Assembly (NCBI RefSeq): GCF_021155765.1
Contig: NC_060114.1
Location: forward strand, 17,583,501 to 17,647,500
Reading direction: 5' to 3'
Length of the DNA: 64,000 nucleotides
From: Diprion similis
Lineage: Eukaryota > Arthropoda > Insecta > Hymenoptera > Diprionidae
Under the pieces are notes generated by a model that saw only the letters and a program-made list of their open reading frames with translations, was not told the origin of the DNA and did not search any database. Below are positions 49,410 through 60,968 of the stretch, piece after piece (position 1 is the first letter of the stretch; each line of letters opens with the position of its first letter). The translations under genes and the position numbers were made by a program.

Positions 49410-49828
49410 ACTCACTCCTCCACGCGGCGGAGCTCACAGTGTGGAAGTAAACCCGCGATTAGCCATACAACGCAATCTATTGTAAGAGATAGATTAGAGA
49501 TTGTAGTCGTGTATTCAAAAGTATGTTAGGTTTGATATTTAAATATCCTAAATTCATGTGAACATGTTCTACATTTCGCATTGTATATATGTACTTACGT
49601 ACATAACGTATGAGGCTGAAGCTAGAAGCCAGCATTAGCAGCCAAATCTTCTAATGTTCATTCGAATAAGGTAGCGAAGTCCGAAAATAAAAATTTTCTG
49701 AAATACCTTCAACCTCCAATACTTTTATAGAATTATGAGGATAAAACTGTACTGTATTATTGTATATCTAAAAAGTTTAACACGTTTGGTTGCTAACTCT
49801 GGATGATGCTTGTTTCCGCTTCGTCATA
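49410..49828. other. No gene recognised
   Basis: Ordinary unique sequence between the compound repeat and the MITE. Nothing recognised. Confidence 0.4.
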
Positions 49829-49830
49829 TA

Positions 49831-50054
49831 TAGGGTAGGGTGGGGCAAAGTGGGTACCTTTAAAATTTTTGATATCACAAAAAATTTGGGGGCAAACTGG
49901 GCCCCTGAAATTTTTTAAATAACAAGGGGTAAAATTAATCACCCGAACTTTTTATCAAATATAAATTATTCGGAAATCATAATTACTCTAAAAATTTTAT
50001 TCTGATTTTAAGTATTATTTTCTTAAGGGACCCACTTTGCCCCGCTCTCCCCTA
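49831..50054. mobile_element. MITE, 224 bp, TA-flanked with 28-bp TIRs
   Basis: The left TIR (49831-49858) begins TAGGGTAGGGTGGGGCAAAG. The right TIR (50027-50054) in complement begins TAGGGGAGAGCGGGGCAAAG. They match at 24 of 28 positions. The outermost TA on each side is consistent with a TA target-site duplication, as in Tc1/mariner-type elements. A third, partial copy of the terminal motif (GGGGGCAAACTGGGCCCC, about 49889) lies inside. There is no coding capacity, so it would be non-autonomous. Confidence 0.8.
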
Positions 50055-51480
50055 CGTGTGTAATGAATAATTGAAAGGAAAAAAATGAAAGGGCAAAAAA
50101 AAAGAATATCGAACCTTTGAAATCGGGTAACTTTTTGCACTGGTAAATAACAAGGTTATCAGATTAATCGTTGATTGAATATATTTAATATTTCTTTTTC
50201 TATCGAGAAAACGTAAATTATAATAATTATAATAATTAAAAAATTTCACAAATGTGACTGATTGTGAGTTTGAATATCTGCACTTTTGTTAGATTAAATT
50301 CAATTTTATTCCAATTTCTGCATTATACCTAACAATATTACCTAATATTGAACAGGATCATTTATTATCAAATGTTGCGTCAGGGTTATATTTATAATAC
50401 AAATGAAAATATTCAATATATATATATAGAGTAACTAGAGGTTTGTGTGTTGTTTTTGTTTTTGTTTTTTAATTCAACCTCGTTATGTATTCGACGATAA
50501 GGTTAGATAATTAATACATATCGATTGCAGGTGTCGAGGATTGATAACAAAAAGAGAAAGGAAAAAAAAATGAAAGAAAAAAAAAAACACGTGTGACTCA
50601 AATAACTAACCTTGCGTTAAAAATCCTGAGACTTTTTACTACGAAAGTTGTCATTTTTACACTCGATAAATTTTCTCGGAAAATTTCATCAGAAGATGGC
50701 ATTTGGGAATCAAGCTTGTTTCTACTCATTAAATGCACAGTAGTATACTTATAACAGGAGGTGAAAGCGTCGTCGGTCAGATCGACGACGATAATCCGTG
50801 TTTCACTGAATCGCATTATTAATTTTGCTTCACGATTGACCGAGACGATTCATTAGCTTATGTCTTCCCGCCGAAGGTCTTATGCAATAATGAGTCGGAA
50901 AATGTGGAGTTGAAGATGAAACTTATTTCATCGTCTTCGTCGTTCTTCTCTCCGTCGCTTTTGTCATTATCGTAGTTGCTGCATGGAACAACAATGAATC
51001 CTGTTTATCATTTCCTTGTTATGATCAAGGTATATTGGAACGGTCAAAATATTGAATTTTCGAAGACGCGATTATCTATTTAATCATAGATGTATAATAG
51101 GAGTTTTTCAAAATCACGATAATCGAAAAATGTGTAAAAACGGAGGCGTAACGTATAGGAAAGTCAATGTACTGCTGAAAGCCAAAATGTAGAAGTTTCG
51201 GAAAAGTTTAGACTAAAATTGCTCACATTTTTAACCTCTCATTTGTGTACTTTCACCTTGCTACGTATATATTAATATAAGAAATTTTTTTACATAAATA
51301 AAAAGCGATTTTTTATTTTTCGAAAATATCGGTATCATACGTCTTTATACCTTTCAACTGATTATGAACTAAAAAACGATGCACGTTTGCGATGGATTCA
51401 CGGATCCAATATCCCCATACATAGGCAGTATGATCCTGAAAAGACGAAAAAGTTTGTTCGTTTTTCGTGCTAATCAATGA
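50055..51480. other. No gene recognised; AT-rich
   Basis: AT-rich with homopolymer A and T stretches and short frames. A (TA)n stretch near 50416-50427 and TTTTTG repeats near 50449-50470. Nothing coding recognised. Confidence 0.4.
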
Positions 51481-51499
51481 ATGTCACACGACGACAATT

Positions 51500-51587
51500 C
51501 ACCACCGATAAGCGGAGAATGCACATCGAGACATGATCTCGAGATACGCGAGCAACGCTGCATTCTGCGCCCCGACGCCGAGGCTTT

Positions 51588-51621
<34 letters not shown>

Positions 51622-51800
51622 CGAGGCGAAGGAGTATCTATATGGCGTGACGTCATCCACGCAGACCGCGCGCATCATTTTTAGACTCGCTGCACACACG
51701 AACAAAACACTATCTGGGATGCAACGCGGCGGGAACAAAAGAGAAGAGAAGATAAGAGAAGAAAGGGAAGAGAAGAGAAGAGAAACGAGCGTAACAGTGG
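51500..51800 (+). promoter_or_regulatory. Promoter-like block: CT/GA tract, CRE palindrome, purine tract
   Basis: A (CT)n tract at 51589-51619, of the kind bound by GAGA factor, is followed 29 bp later by the perfect CRE TGACGTCA (51648-51655) in CpG-rich DNA. A GAGAA-type purine tract follows at about 51738-51783. This combination is typical of insect promoters. No TATA box was identified, and direction is inferred only from the long downstream plus frame. Confidence 0.4.
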
Positions 51801-52303
51801 AGGACGCGACGAGAATCGGCGGACCGATGTTTTCGCAAAAGTTTGTAGAGTTGCATCGGCGCCGCTTTCCCTACGCTGAGTACTGCTCGTTTCGAAAACA
51901 TCGATCGCCACTAGGAGAGACGGCCGAACTACGTGTTTCTTACGTTTCTTTTGGGGCAGTGCTTTTCGGCTTTTCTCGGCTTAACTCGGACCTCATCGGC
52001 GACATGGTGGAACCTCTGTGCGCCAGACAGAGAGGCACGAATTGCTCTCGGGAACAACAGAACCTGGCGACTATGGTATGCAACTGTGGACCGAAGCGAA
52101 CCGACAATCCCCACCACCATGGACTGACTATAGAGGAACACCTCCAGGGGGAGGAACAACCCCCGTGTGTCTGTTCGACGCGTAGCGTTATGTACGGTCC
52201 GTTCCTTCGGAAAGCATTGCTATTTGAGAATTCAATTATTTGTTGGGAAATCGGAGGGAATTGTGGATTCGTTTCTCAGGATTCGGAGGGTCAGAAAGTG
52301 TAG
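51533..52303 (+). CDS. Longest open frame in the window, unrecognised
   Basis: The frame has 256 codons, longer than expected by chance at this composition. Its first 85 codons read the CT tract (Ser-Leu repeats) and the GAGAA tract (Lys/Arg/Glu), which lack stops trivially. From an internal ATG at 51719 the rest is more complex: a charged stretch, a middle with SFGAVLFGFSRLNSDLIG, and a Cys-containing C-terminus (NCSRE, VCNCGPK, CVCSTR). No known domain or motif is recognised, and minus-strand frames of up to 79 codons overlap. It could be a lineage-specific protein, a long non-coding first exon, or chance. Confidence 0.2.
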
Positions 52304-53370
52304 ATTTGATCTGCTGTACGAGGGTCGTAATGTAGAATTATCGAAAACGAGATGATTTTGTCTAGCTATAGTTTATGTGGAAAGGAATCAAGGTAACATG
52401 TAGAAAAATCTTTGAAAAATTCTACGAATAATTTATAAAATCATTCGGGTGCACAAATATTGTACATAAGTGAAATATAAAATTCACGTTCGATGAAACG
52501 TCCAAAGCATGCGATAATAAAATATTTCGATATTTTGACATTTCGATATTTTTGGCTTGACGAATTTACTATCACTTTTCTGCATTTTTATACGTATTTA
52601 TATTTCTCGACTCTCTACATTTTCGTATTATACGTATGTATAGGAATTGAATCATTTTATTTTTGAACGTTTGATATATTTTTACCATTCTGTCAGTCGA
52701 ATTCCTGCACAACACTTTTACAAATGGAACAAAACGTGTTTCAATGTTTCTTCCTTTGTTTCGATTTCTTCACGATTAAACATGTAATAAATTACTTTAT
52801 ACATCTGTTATATATATGTATACATACACAACACTTTATTGTTTCTAGTTAATTTTTCTTTTCAATTCTCTCACTATACTTCTGCCCTCGTAACTTCTTT
52901 ATCATCATCATACATGTATACTTTTTTTTCTACACTTTATTACACATGCATTTTAATCCCCTGGCGATATAACGAAAGAGAAGTTCGTTATCACGACGTG
53001 TTACGACCACATTTATTACAAACACATACAATATGCCGATAATCAGGATTTCAAAATTCTCGGAGTCACTGCGGCTTTGCCACAGAATGGTCTATATCCT
53101 GCACCTCATGTTTAGCTACGGTGCAGGAAGCGACTAGAAGCCTCTTCTGCCGGCGTCTTCTCCATTCGTCAATTCTTCCTCGTTATTCGGACACGGTATC
53201 CATATCTACTGCACACACACACACACAAACACCATGAATACGTATTTCTATGTGTCTACTTGTGCTTAGATACACCATACATACATACATACGTGATGCG
53301 GCGGCAGAAAGTGGCCAGAAAGTACCTGCCTTGCATGCAGAGGAGGAGTATAAGGTTGAAGAGGAGCCTG
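52304..53370. other. No gene recognised; AT-rich then CA and CATA repeats
   Basis: CA repeat at about 53212-53226 and CATA repeat at about 53276-53292. CCTGCACC and GGTGCAGG near 53098-53128 could pair as a short 8-bp stem, not enough to call an RNA. Confidence 0.4.
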
Positions 53371-53378
53371 AGGACAGC

Positions 53379-53400
53379 GGGGGGGGGGGGGGGGGGGGGG
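53379..53400 (+). repeat. Poly-G run of 22
   Basis: Uninterrupted G22 in an AGG-rich context. Such a run can adopt G-quadruplex structure. It is also prone to length error in sequencing, so the exact count is uncertain. Confidence 0.9.
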
Positions 53401-53709
53401 CAGGAGGACGGAGGACAATAGCCGAGGATGCATTTTTATTATATCGCTGCCCGGTGAATTTCTAATGCCGTGGGAGTGGCAGCGCCTCCTGTCTGCCTGC
53501 CTGCCTGCCGCGTGCTTCCAGGCAAAACCGGCTACACGCACTCCATCCAGTCAATTCTCCAGCTTTGGCTTCTGCCTTTTGCCTTTCCTGCCATGCTTTT
53601 ATAAAACTTCTTCTCTTCTACTTCACCTTTCGCTGAGCACCTGCAAATCTTGAAGGATGATGAACTAATTTTTTTTATATTGCTGTCATCTTTCTTTCAA
53701 GTTTGTTGT

Positions 53710-53713
<4 letters not shown>

Positions 53714-53756
<43 letters not shown>
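53714..53756. repeat. (TA)n microsatellite, about 43 bp
   Basis: Uninterrupted TA repeat. A minus-strand frame reading alternating Tyr-Ile across it is an artefact. Confidence 0.95.
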
Positions 53757-53757
<1 letters not shown>

Positions 53758-54436
53758 TGTATCGTCTTTGCGCTGCGGTATAACCCGTGTAAATAAATAA
53801 TTCGTGTTCCGTAGCGTAATCGCCGCTTTTTTTTATTTAGATGCGGGGATTGGGAATAGTCGGTGCGGCTTTTGAACTGTACACCTATCGACGTGGATTC
53901 TGACCGTTCAAGGCCGCCTGTGTCGTCTGCTACGCAGGTTGAATAGGTGGTACCGGACGGGACGACACTGGTGGCCTTGAATCCGCTAGAATCCAACTTC
54001 TTATGTGTCCCTCTACTTGATCTTGCGCGCATAGTTTGTACGTTATACATCCTGCACGATGGATGTTTGTACATGTATATGTATATCGCATGATGTATGT
54101 TGTTCGACGAGCGTTGGTGTCCGCATCAGGGAAGTAGGAGGTCGCGGTCATACCTACGCACGCACGTATGTTTCACTATGTGCCCATTTTCATGCACGAG
54201 TATCGATGTTGCGAAGATGATATGGTGTAACAGGACGGGGGAGACACGGCTTGTATAGATGTGTATTTGTATGTAGAACGACATAAGGTGTACACAACAC
54301 TCGTGGTGACACGCGGGCTTTACTGCAGGCTGGTTGAACGAGTCAAGGCCATCTGTAAGTAGCTCAAGTTCAGCTAATACTATCGTATTACAATATACGT
54401 ATACGCTTCGCTGATTCTGGTGCTGCTACTGTTGGT

Positions 54437-54480
54437 CTTGTTGTTGTTGTTGTTGTTGTTTTTGTTTTTGTTTTTGTTTT
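54437..54480 (+). repeat. (TTG)n then (TTTTTG)n tract
   Basis: The TTG repeat passes into TTTTTG units. GATA/GACA-type tetranucleotides follow at about 54549-54780. Nothing coding. Confidence 0.85.
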
Positions 54481-54549
54481 CGTTGCTGTTGCTGCATCCG
54501 CGTAACGATGCGTTGTATATTATTCCTGGTTTGAGAGGATGAAACATAG

Positions 54550-55985
54550 AGAGAGATAGATAGATAGATTGATGCATAGGTAGACAGATAAATGAATGTA
54601 GTTAGATTGAAATATAGGCGGACGGATAAACTGAATGCAGTTAGATATTAGATAAATATAGGTAGATTGACGAAAATAGTTAGGTAGGTAGATGGATTTA
54701 TTTATTTCATATTATCTTCAAATATGTTGTTTGATATGTAATAGATAGATAGACAGGTTGACATATAAATAAATGTAGTTAGATCGAAATATAGGTGGAC
54801 GGACAAATATAGTTAGATGTGTAGGTGGGTTTAACAAAATACATCACGTATTGTATATATTAATAATGAATCTCAAAAGATTCATTTCTTTATCGTTGAT
54901 TGATTCGTAACCTACATAAAATTGATGTTTTCTATTTTATTCGATCAAAAGTACCCGCATAATATTGACTTTGAGAGAGTATAAATCTTTTCGTTCTTTA
55001 TTTTTTCATTCATCTATTAAGTTACTTTTCTTTGTTTTTCTTCACATTTTCCTAACGTTACGAAACGCTGTGTATAATTCAAATTCACCTTCCGTTCGAT
55101 GTTTCTTCTTAATTGACGTGACGTGATTTTTGTATCACGCTCTATCGCGCGGAGGTTCGAGAGAAAGAAAGAGAAAGAAAAAAAAGAAAATATAATTAAA
55201 AAAACATAACGTGCAGGATATATGCAGTATATGTATATAATATACGATCGCTGCGTTGATGAATGACTGTATGAGAATTATCTCTCTTTTTCCCTATCAA
55301 ATGGGTCAGGTATAATTATATCTATCTATCTATCTATCTATATCTTATATGCATGCACACACACGTACACACAGTATCTACTATGACACACCTCGCACCA
55401 AAAGGCGAAGGCAACTTTCATGATATACCTCAAGTAACCGGACTTGCTCGTGCACCTTAATACCCCCCCCCCGCCACCTCCATCACCACCACCACCTTCA
55501 CTCAGCTACATGCATTTATATAATTATACAGATATAATATGAATGTGCAAGTGTTCGCCTGTGCAATTCATACACGTATTTATATACAATATATATATAT
55601 ACGTAAACGGTCGATCGGATCTTCCGGATCTCCGAGTATCGCCAGTATATGTATAGGTATACATACATGCATTTACATACGTATGCACCTATTATACGTA
55701 CACACGTATTAGCTGCAACGCACAGGGGCTCGGGACACCATCGGACGCTGGTGTCGTGCTGCGTGATACGTATGCATATGATGATGCTGCTGCCATGTGA
55801 CGGAAGAACCCCTATTGCACTAGGAGGTAGACCGTGCACATATGTATTTACGTCGAGGAATATACCGCGTGTTGCTGCTGCTGGGCTATACAGAAAAATT
55901 TAATGTGAAGATGTATGTACGTGTATTCTATATGTGTACGTAGTATACATACCATACATACCATACATACCATGGGTATATACGT

Positions 55986-56034
<49 letters not shown>

Positions 56035-57030
56035 CTGCACTCATGTAAATAGTCTCTCTATGCGCGAGGCGAGGACTGCCATCTGTCCGGAAGTAACTTC
56101 GACGACAGAAATATACCGGGTGACGCGGCGGTGGCGAACTGCTTATTCTTCTTGCGTGTGTATATCGATGCTGTTGCTGCTGCTACCGCTGCTGCTGCAT
56201 CCGTAACTCGATATCCCTTCAAGTGCAATAAATCGTTTTAACACTAGCGTGTATGATATATAGATATTGAATTACATAGAGTATGGATGTAATACGAAGG
56301 TACGATTATACGTGTATAGGTATTTATCACGGATGCACCGGACATACATACTTCCGGAAAAGGGAACAATTACAGAATCGACACTATTTTCATTCGTCGA
56401 AATTGTAAAAACGCAACGTTGAGGTAACGATGCAGTTTTTGTCATATATTTATACTCGTATGTACGTATAAAAATATATTACTATTAAGAAACTTTGTAG
56501 TAGTCGGAGAAGTTCAATTTTTGACGTATCATATTTAAATAACGTTTGCTTGTTGATCCTATTGTATGACGTTATACTAGATTATTTCACATAGTATAGT
56601 GCCAATGTTGCCAAATAACAAATTTTCATTGAAAATTGTGTATAACTGTCGTACAATATGTCGTTTTCGATAATCGATCATCTCTATGTGTTTTCATTTT
56701 CAAACACTGCGAGCAGCTTATACTCGTCGAAATGTCGTCAACATCTTACCGCGATGAATGAAAAATCTCTAACCGCCGTTGTTATTCAAGTTCCTAAATT
56801 ATATTATTTTCACACAATACAACGCTTTAAACGAAATACACGCAACAATGATGATAATATCAAAAACAAAAACAAAAACAACAACAAAAATAATAATAAT
56901 AATAACATTCACCAAGACCTTGCGCAACAAATAATCTCGCGTATGTTGTAACATATATATCGTAACCACTTATTAAAGCTGTAGGAAAACGCACATGTCC
57001 GCAGGGGCAGGTATAGGTGTAAATGCATTA
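54550..57030. repeat. Microsatellite-dense spacer
   Basis: GATA-type units at 54549-54780, (TATC)n at about 55317-55341, C9 at about 55464-55472, CATAC units at about 55950-55972, (TA)20 at 55988-56027, CTG-type units at about 56170-56198, and AAC/AAT units at about 56868-56905. Frames are short or low complexity. No gene recognised. Confidence 0.6.
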
Positions 57031-57560
57031 TAAATGCACGCACACATAACTTTAAATGTAAGAGGGAGGAGTAGGAGTAGGAGTATGAGTATGAGACAGC
57101 AGTCGAGTGGCGCAGGGTTCAGCCCCTTCGGTATTAGGTTCGCCCTTGAAAATTCTCTGGGACAAAAGAGAAGAAGGGGCCCCCAGGCAGCCAGCCAGCC
57201 AGCCAGCCAGCCAGCCGGCAAACAAGGCGAAGAATAACTGCACCGGCGGTGGCGATTACTACCCAGCTACTTCGGAACCACCGGGAACGAAAGGGGGCGA
57301 AAGAAGAGGGAGCGAAACGACGCGGACGACGCGACGACGGGAGAATCCACGTTGACGCAGGTCCGGTCGGCCGACAGACCGACAGACCGACAGACCGACA
57401 GAGCCTTCCTTACGCGGTGCCCTCCTCCCCCCCTCCCCCCTCACCACCTATTCCCTCGTGCACTTGGCGTACGTATATGTGCAAACTCATGGGGGCAGAG
57501 GGGAAAAGGGAAACGCCGCGACACGTGCATGCTACGACGATACCCGGGGTATATTTTTGA
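57031..57560. repeat. GC-rich block with (CCAG)n and (CCGACAGA)n
   Basis: (CCAG)n spans about 57188-57216 and four units of CCGACAGA about 57371-57402. Overlapping frames on both strands read the repeats as Gln-Pro-Ala-Ser or Thr-Asp-Arg-Pro and are not credible proteins. Composition resembles the other CpG blocks, so a regulatory role is possible. Confidence 0.5.
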
Positions 57561-58882
57561 AATTCAATCCTCGTACAGGACGAATTGAATTAAATGTACA
57601 TACAAGGGCGAAAGGCTTAGGGCGAAGAACGGAAGCCATTTTGGTTTTTTTTTTTTTTTCTTCTTAATATTTTGTAGGCGTTGCCACAGTTTAGGTCGAA
57701 TACTTTAAACTTTCTACAGATATTATGATACACGTTGCCCTCGATATTTGTAGGTTATGGATTATGCTGATTGTGCGGGTATTTTAAACGTTCAATTTAT
57801 AATGAGGCGTTGGAAGTATTGAGGTTTGCGGGACCGTCTAATACATTGCAATATTCGAATTTGTGCTGTTCGATAGGAAACGTGGAATCGGACAGGAACG
57901 ATGGGATACGGTATGGGAGAGAAACGATGGAATTAAGGAGGAAATTGGAACGGTAGAGGAACGATGGAATATATATATATAGGTTTCGGAATTGGGAAGA
58001 GGGGAAAAAAGGATGGATTAGATTAGAAAATTAAATGGGACTGGGACTGGGAATGGGGTGTGAATTTTGAACGGGAGAGCAGAAAGGGTGGAATAGAGTG
58101 AGATGAAATGATGACGCAAAGGCGCGGCGTGTTTGTAGAATGTGTTGTGGTGGTTTGTTAGAAAATTGTTTATTACATTTAACAGTGACTCAGCTATTAC
58201 CTTTCCGCCTACGAAAGTCCTTAGCATGGAAATATGCGTGTGTTTTTTTTTTTTTTTTCGTTCATGTATTTCAACCTTAGAATATGAAATAAGAAAATAC
58301 CAAGAATAAAATCGATGTACGTACCTGCTCATAATCTTCGAGAGCTTTCGCAGAATGACTGTAATAATCGAAAAGAAAATCATAGTAATGCCTAGAGTTA
58401 GATCTAAAATCGGAAATTACCTTTTTACTTACAGATAAATAATATTTAGGTTAGGATTATTATTATTATTTATTTTCGCGGCGGGGGGGGGGGGGGGGGG
58501 GGGTTACCGGTCATTTTACAGAAGGGAAAAAAAACGTCGACATAATAATTAAAAAAAAAAAAAAAAAAAAAAATTTCTTTTGAACATACATCGGTCACTC
58601 CCTCAATTTTAATCATCATTCGTTCAGAAAGGAAAGTTATAATCGTTATGAAATGTCTTGTGAAAATGAGTATTTTCTTGGTACAGACGGAAATAATGTT
58701 TTATTTGAAAATTTTGACTTGACCCATTTAACTCTGTCTCCATTCGGTATACACTTACTCATTTACTTATATTTGTAACGCACATACTGTCCTACCTCTG
58801 CAGATTATTTATATATAAGTTTCAACACACGCGATGGCCCAATAGGACACAGACACACATGTTCCGTACGTGTAGGCACATT

Positions 58883-58925
<43 letters not shown>

Positions 58926-59725
58926 TATCATTTGAGAATTGAAATTACAACAACCGGGTCATATCATCGCGGAAAAGTTTTTTTTTTTTTTATCTTTTTT
59001 TTTTCTTTGTTTATATCGCATATTATTTTTCATGAAAAGAAAAAAAAATTTCTTTTGACCTAGTTTAACTAATAAGACATCGTGACGTTGTTTTGCACAG
59101 CTATATGGTTAGTCAGCAGTTATTATTATTATTATTATTGTTGTTGTTGTTATTATTATCACATATTATCACTATATATAATTAAAGGATAAAAGTGGAG
59201 CAATTTAATTTAGAATAATTGTTTTTTCCGGAAATGCGCGCAACAGCGGCAGCGGCAGTATATTATGTATATGTATAATACGTTTACTACGCATTAAAAC
59301 CATCGTGTATAATATATATATATATATATATAACACCCGATGGAACGCAGCTATGCGCGCACGATCGAACGTGGGATCTGCTGCATCCCACGGCTAAGGA
59401 CGACAGCAACAGCAACAGCAACAGCAGCAGCAGCAACAACCGACGTGTTTAGTAACGATGCCGCGGCGCCGCGACCGCGTCGAGAATCGCTAACAATGTT
59501 CAACTCTTCCTTCTCGTTTATGTGTCGTAAATACTCTGTATAATTTACGATATGTGTATGGATGCACCGATGCATGGTTATATGCAGTATGCGTGTGTTT
59601 ATATATGCGATATGCACCATGCGAAACGACCGCCTTGTGTTATATACATTATAGTGAATTCCTAACTACTGCATAGTCGGTCGTCTTGTAAAATTTAATG
59701 CGCACGCGCTATAATTCAAGAACGG
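57561..59725. repeat. Simple-sequence-rich spacer
   Basis: G21 at 58483-58503, A23 at 58551-58573, (TA)n at about 58895-58923, TTA/TTG units at about 59119-59157, (TA)n near 59309-59331, and AACAGC/AGC units at about 59404-59438. No gene recognised. A purine-rich stretch at 57890-58060 shows a loose repeating GATGGAAT / GGGAGAGG texture. Confidence 0.6.
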
Positions 59726-59737
59726 ATGTTTGACAGG

Positions 59738-59752
59738 GTGACCAAAGGTCAC
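59738..59752. promoter_or_regulatory. Everted nuclear-receptor-like half sites (GTGACC-3-GGTCAC)
   Basis: GTGACCAAAGGTCAC is a 15-bp palindrome made of two GGTCA half sites pointing outward with a 3-bp spacer. Nuclear receptors can bind such everted repeats. One isolated site is weak evidence of function. Confidence 0.3.
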
Positions 59753-59929
59753 TGAAAAAAAAATGAAAAAAATTTTCACAGTTGTATATTGAAAACAACG
59801 CTCAATAACAATTGTTGACATTTTTTAGGTTAGATACCATAGCGGCGAACTGTCGTCTGAACTTTCGACGGTTGGTTAGCCTGGAAAACAGTTGTCACTC
59901 TCGGATTTTAGCGCGTGCGCATTTAACTT

Positions 59930-60300
59930 TTAGGCCGCCGACGGAAGATCTAAATATGGGCGCTGTGAAGTAATTCATCAAAACTATGTAATCAAGGGTT
60001 TTTGAGGTCGCTGATCACGAATCTGAACTCGAAATTCCGATATTCAAGATGGTGGACTAAAATCCGAAAACTTACTTCATTTGGATGAAACTCGAATTTG
60101 AACTCGAAATTTCAAAATTCATCATGTTGGATCCAATATGGTTGCATAGAGTGACTTTTTGGATTTTTTTCCCGCCATATTGGATCCGCTATCTTGAATT
60201 TCGAAAATTTGATTCCAGATTTCAGAATTTTTTTTATATTTTCATCAAACACTCGATACATAGTACAAAAGTGACAGGCATTCAAGTTTCAGCGTAACGA
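59930..60300. mobile_element. Likely dispersed hymenopteran-type repeat
   Basis: The phrases GGGTTTTTGAGGTCGCTGAT with CACGAATCTGAACTCGAAAT, ATTCAAGATGGTGGA and CGCCATATTGGATCCGCTAT belong to wording I remember as a common dispersed repeat in ants and wasps. Near-copies occur inside it: GAACTCGAAATTCCGATATT against GAACTCGAAATTTCAAAATT. No transposase fragment and no clear ends are visible. The family name is unknown to me. Confidence 0.5.
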
Positions 60301-60782
60301 ACATTATTCGGTATAGTTTAAAACTGGCATTAACTCTAGCAATTTTCGAAATATCAAAAATCTAAAAACAGTTTACAATTAAACTCAAATGCGATCTTTC
60401 GTAGCGTGTATTAAATACAAAAAAAAAAAAGAAGATAAAGAAGAAAAGAGAAAACATTGGAATCGGTTTGGGGGGGGGGAGGGGGGGGGGCACCGTATGG
60501 GTTATATTTCAAGGGTTTCAATTCACAAAATATTTTCAAAAATCTTTGACAGTTGTTTACACCTTATAAGTTTGTGTTAGAATGGAATTTGCTGAAATTC
60601 ATTTCTTGTTACAAAAACATAACGTACAGTAGACATTTAGTGTTTCGTTCGTGTTGATTTGTATTTAAATATATTATACATAATAATAATAATAATGATG
60701 ATAATAATAAACCTGGATCGACATTGGTTCGAAAATCTTTTCTCAAATTATATTCCGCTTTCTTTTGTATCTCTCGGATAGA

Positions 60783-60816
<34 letters not shown>

Positions 60817-60882
60817 AGAAGCAAGGAAAAGAGGAAGAAAAATTTTAAATTATCGCAGCCCTCTCTCTCTCCTCTGTTCCAG
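60301..60882. other. No gene recognised; homopolymers
   Basis: G10-A-G10 at 60470-60490, AAT units at about 60680-60710, and A30 at 60784-60813. The pyrimidine tract CCCTCTCTCTCTCCTCTGTTCCAG just before 60883 looks like a splice acceptor. Confidence 0.5.
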
Positions 60883-60968
60883 ATGGTTGTGGAAGCTGAG
60901 CTTTTGGCGGAGGGTGAAAGTGCATCATCCTCTCGCGGCGATGTGGCTCAGTGGCGAGACGCGCGGAG
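60883..60968 (+). CDS. Candidate 86-bp internal exon between good splice-like signals
   Basis: A strong polypyrimidine tract ends in CAG at 60882. The exon then opens with ATG and reads MVVEAELLAEGESASSSRGD, continuing VAQWRDAR. It ends GCGCGGAG before GTGATA at 60969, an acceptable donor. Composition within the segment is coding-like compared with the homopolymers around it. The protein fragment matches nothing I know. With an ATG at the acceptor it would be the first coding exon after a non-coding leader. The gene body would lie beyond the window. Moderate-to-low certainty. Confidence 0.2.

Noticed and set aside
49104..49529. Frames of 103-125 codons over the CCACCT/TAC repeat
   Set aside because: Poly-Pro, poly-Thr and Ser/Gly/Arg runs from a compound microsatellite.
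53095..53130. CCTGCACC...GGTGCAGG stem as a microRNA precursor
   Set aside because: Eight-base stem with a large loop; far below what a miRNA hairpin needs.
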